DNA from: Frondihabitans sp.
Lineage (GTDB): Bacteria; Actinomycetota; Actinomycetes; Actinomycetales; Microbacteriaceae
Reading direction: 5' to 3'
NCBI GenBank assembly: GCA_025464735.1
Contig: JAODMX010000516.1
Span: 1 to 5,124 of the forward strand
DNA length: 5,124 nucleotides
Each line of letters starts with the position of its first letter. Position 1 is the stretch's first letter. This document shows, piece by piece, positions 4,506 to 5,124 of the stretch. The notes under the pieces were generated by a model. That model was given only the letters and a program-made list of their open reading frames with translations. It had not been told where the DNA came from and did no database searches. The translations under genes and the position numbers were made by a program.

Positions 4506-5124
4506 ATGCCCAGACGCCTTCTCGCCGTGGCCGCGGCTGCGGTCGCGATCACGGTCGTCGCCCTCACCGGCTGCAGCGCCACCAGCACCTCGTCGAGCGC
4601 CTCCTCCGGGAGCAGCTCCACCGTCACCATCGCCACCGACGCGAACTACCCGCCGTGCGAGTCCTACAAGTCGGGCACGAAGGACATGGTCGGCTTCGAG
4701 CCCGACCTCTGGAACGCCATCGCGAAGAAGTCCGGTCAGACGGTGAAGGTCGTCAACACCGACTTCGACAGCCTCATCCCGGGTGTGCAGAGCGGCCGCT
4801 ACGACGTCGCGATGGAGTGCATCAGCGACAGCGCCGCCCGCGAGAAGCAGGTTTCGTTCCTCGACTTCATTTACGCCGAGGACGCCGTCATCACGACGGC
4901 CAAGTACACCGGATCCATCGACGACACCGACCCTCTGAGCGTCTGCGGCCAGACGATGGGTGCCCAGACCGGATTCGACGTCATCACGACCGTCGAGGAC
5001 AGCATCAACCCAGCGTGCGTCAAAGCGGGCAAGAGCAAGGTGACGGTTCAGACCTACCCGTCGGCCGCCGCCACCTACAACGCCCTGTACTCCGGACGCG
5101 TCGACTTCGTGATCCAGGATACGG
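4506..5124 (+). CDS. Amino-acid ABC transporter substrate-binding lipoprotein (SBP_bac_3 family), 3' end cut off
   Basis: This is the extracellular solute receptor of a polar amino-acid/opine-type ABC importer. Residues 1-22 form a lipoprotein signal peptide (MPRR, hydrophobic Ala/Val core, lipobox LTGC) with Cys23 as the lipidated residue, then a Ser/Thr-rich linker to about 38. The family-3 fold follows: TIATDANYPPCES at 41-53, GFEPDL at 63-68, and CISDSAAREKQVSFLDF at 105-121. Against HisJ, Ser107 and Arg112 match the ligand-carboxylate contacts and Asp205 (in VIQDT) matches the amino-group contact, so the ligand is probably an alpha-amino acid or derivative. Cys147 and Cys171 are placed for a disulfide. 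Cys51 and Cys105 fall at pocket positions and are unusual. The visible 206 residues are about 70-75% of a usual 270-300. Permease and ATPase genes would be expected just to the right. Confidence 0.95.
   Translation, partial: MPRRLLAVAAAAVAITVVALTGCSATSTSSSASSGSSSTVTIATDANYPPCESYKSGTKDMVGFEPDLWNAIAKKSGQTVKVVNTDFDSLIPGVQSGRYDVAMECISDSAAREKQVSFLDFIYAEDAVITTAKYTGSIDDTDPLSVCGQTMGAQTGFDVITTVEDSINPACVKAGKSKVTVQTYPSAAATYNALYSGRVDFVIQDT

Noticed and set aside
1..5124. Mobile elements, CRISPR arrays, tRNA or rRNA genes
   Set aside because: I saw no transposase or integrase coding, no regularly spaced repeats of CRISPR type, no terminal inverted repeats and no cloverleaf or rRNA-like sequence.

Overview
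The window is GC-rich, with codons ending mostly in G or C, a GTG start and compact intergenic gaps. This points to an actinobacterium. The protein style (serine-rich lipoprotein linker, PDC-type decarboxylase next to an Lrp regulator) suggests a soil- or plant-associated member of the Microbacteriaceae or Micrococcales, but that placement is an inference.

Layout from left to right. (1) A minus-strand thiamine-diphosphate 2-oxo-acid decarboxylase of the indolepyruvate/phenylpyruvate/pyruvate decarboxylase type fills the first 1.5 kb. It runs off the left edge and has all its catalytic residues. (2) Divergent from it across about 100 bp is an Lrp/AsnC regulator, probably its controller. Neither gene of this pair has a clear Shine-Dalgarno sequence and both may be leaderless. 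(3) A short region follows with two small hairpins and a possible minus-strand gene of 69 to 82 residues and unknown function. (4) A minus-strand two-gene operon encodes an all-helical 158-residue protein and then a 141-residue beta-rich protein of the cyclophilin-like (DUF3830-type) class. (5) An IclR-family regulator is divergent from that operon, with a perfect 16-bp palindrome between them. (6) After an apparent terminator and an AT-rich gap, a plus-strand lipoprotein of the polar amino acid ABC-transporter binding-protein family (SBP_bac_3) starts and runs off the right edge.

The most interesting part is the cassette in (4) to (6). The two small proteins resemble, in order-independent form, the two domains reported for cucumopine synthase, a cyclophilin-fold beta domain and a helical bundle, here split into separate genes. 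They sit beside an IclR regulator and an amino-acid-type uptake system. A working hypothesis is a regulated, opine-like or Pictet-Spengler-type small-molecule system (synthesis, modification or use of an amino-acid plus oxo-acid conjugate), with the neighbouring 2-oxo-acid decarboxylase possibly in related oxo-acid metabolism. This rests on fold and size recognition by eye and on context, not on a search.
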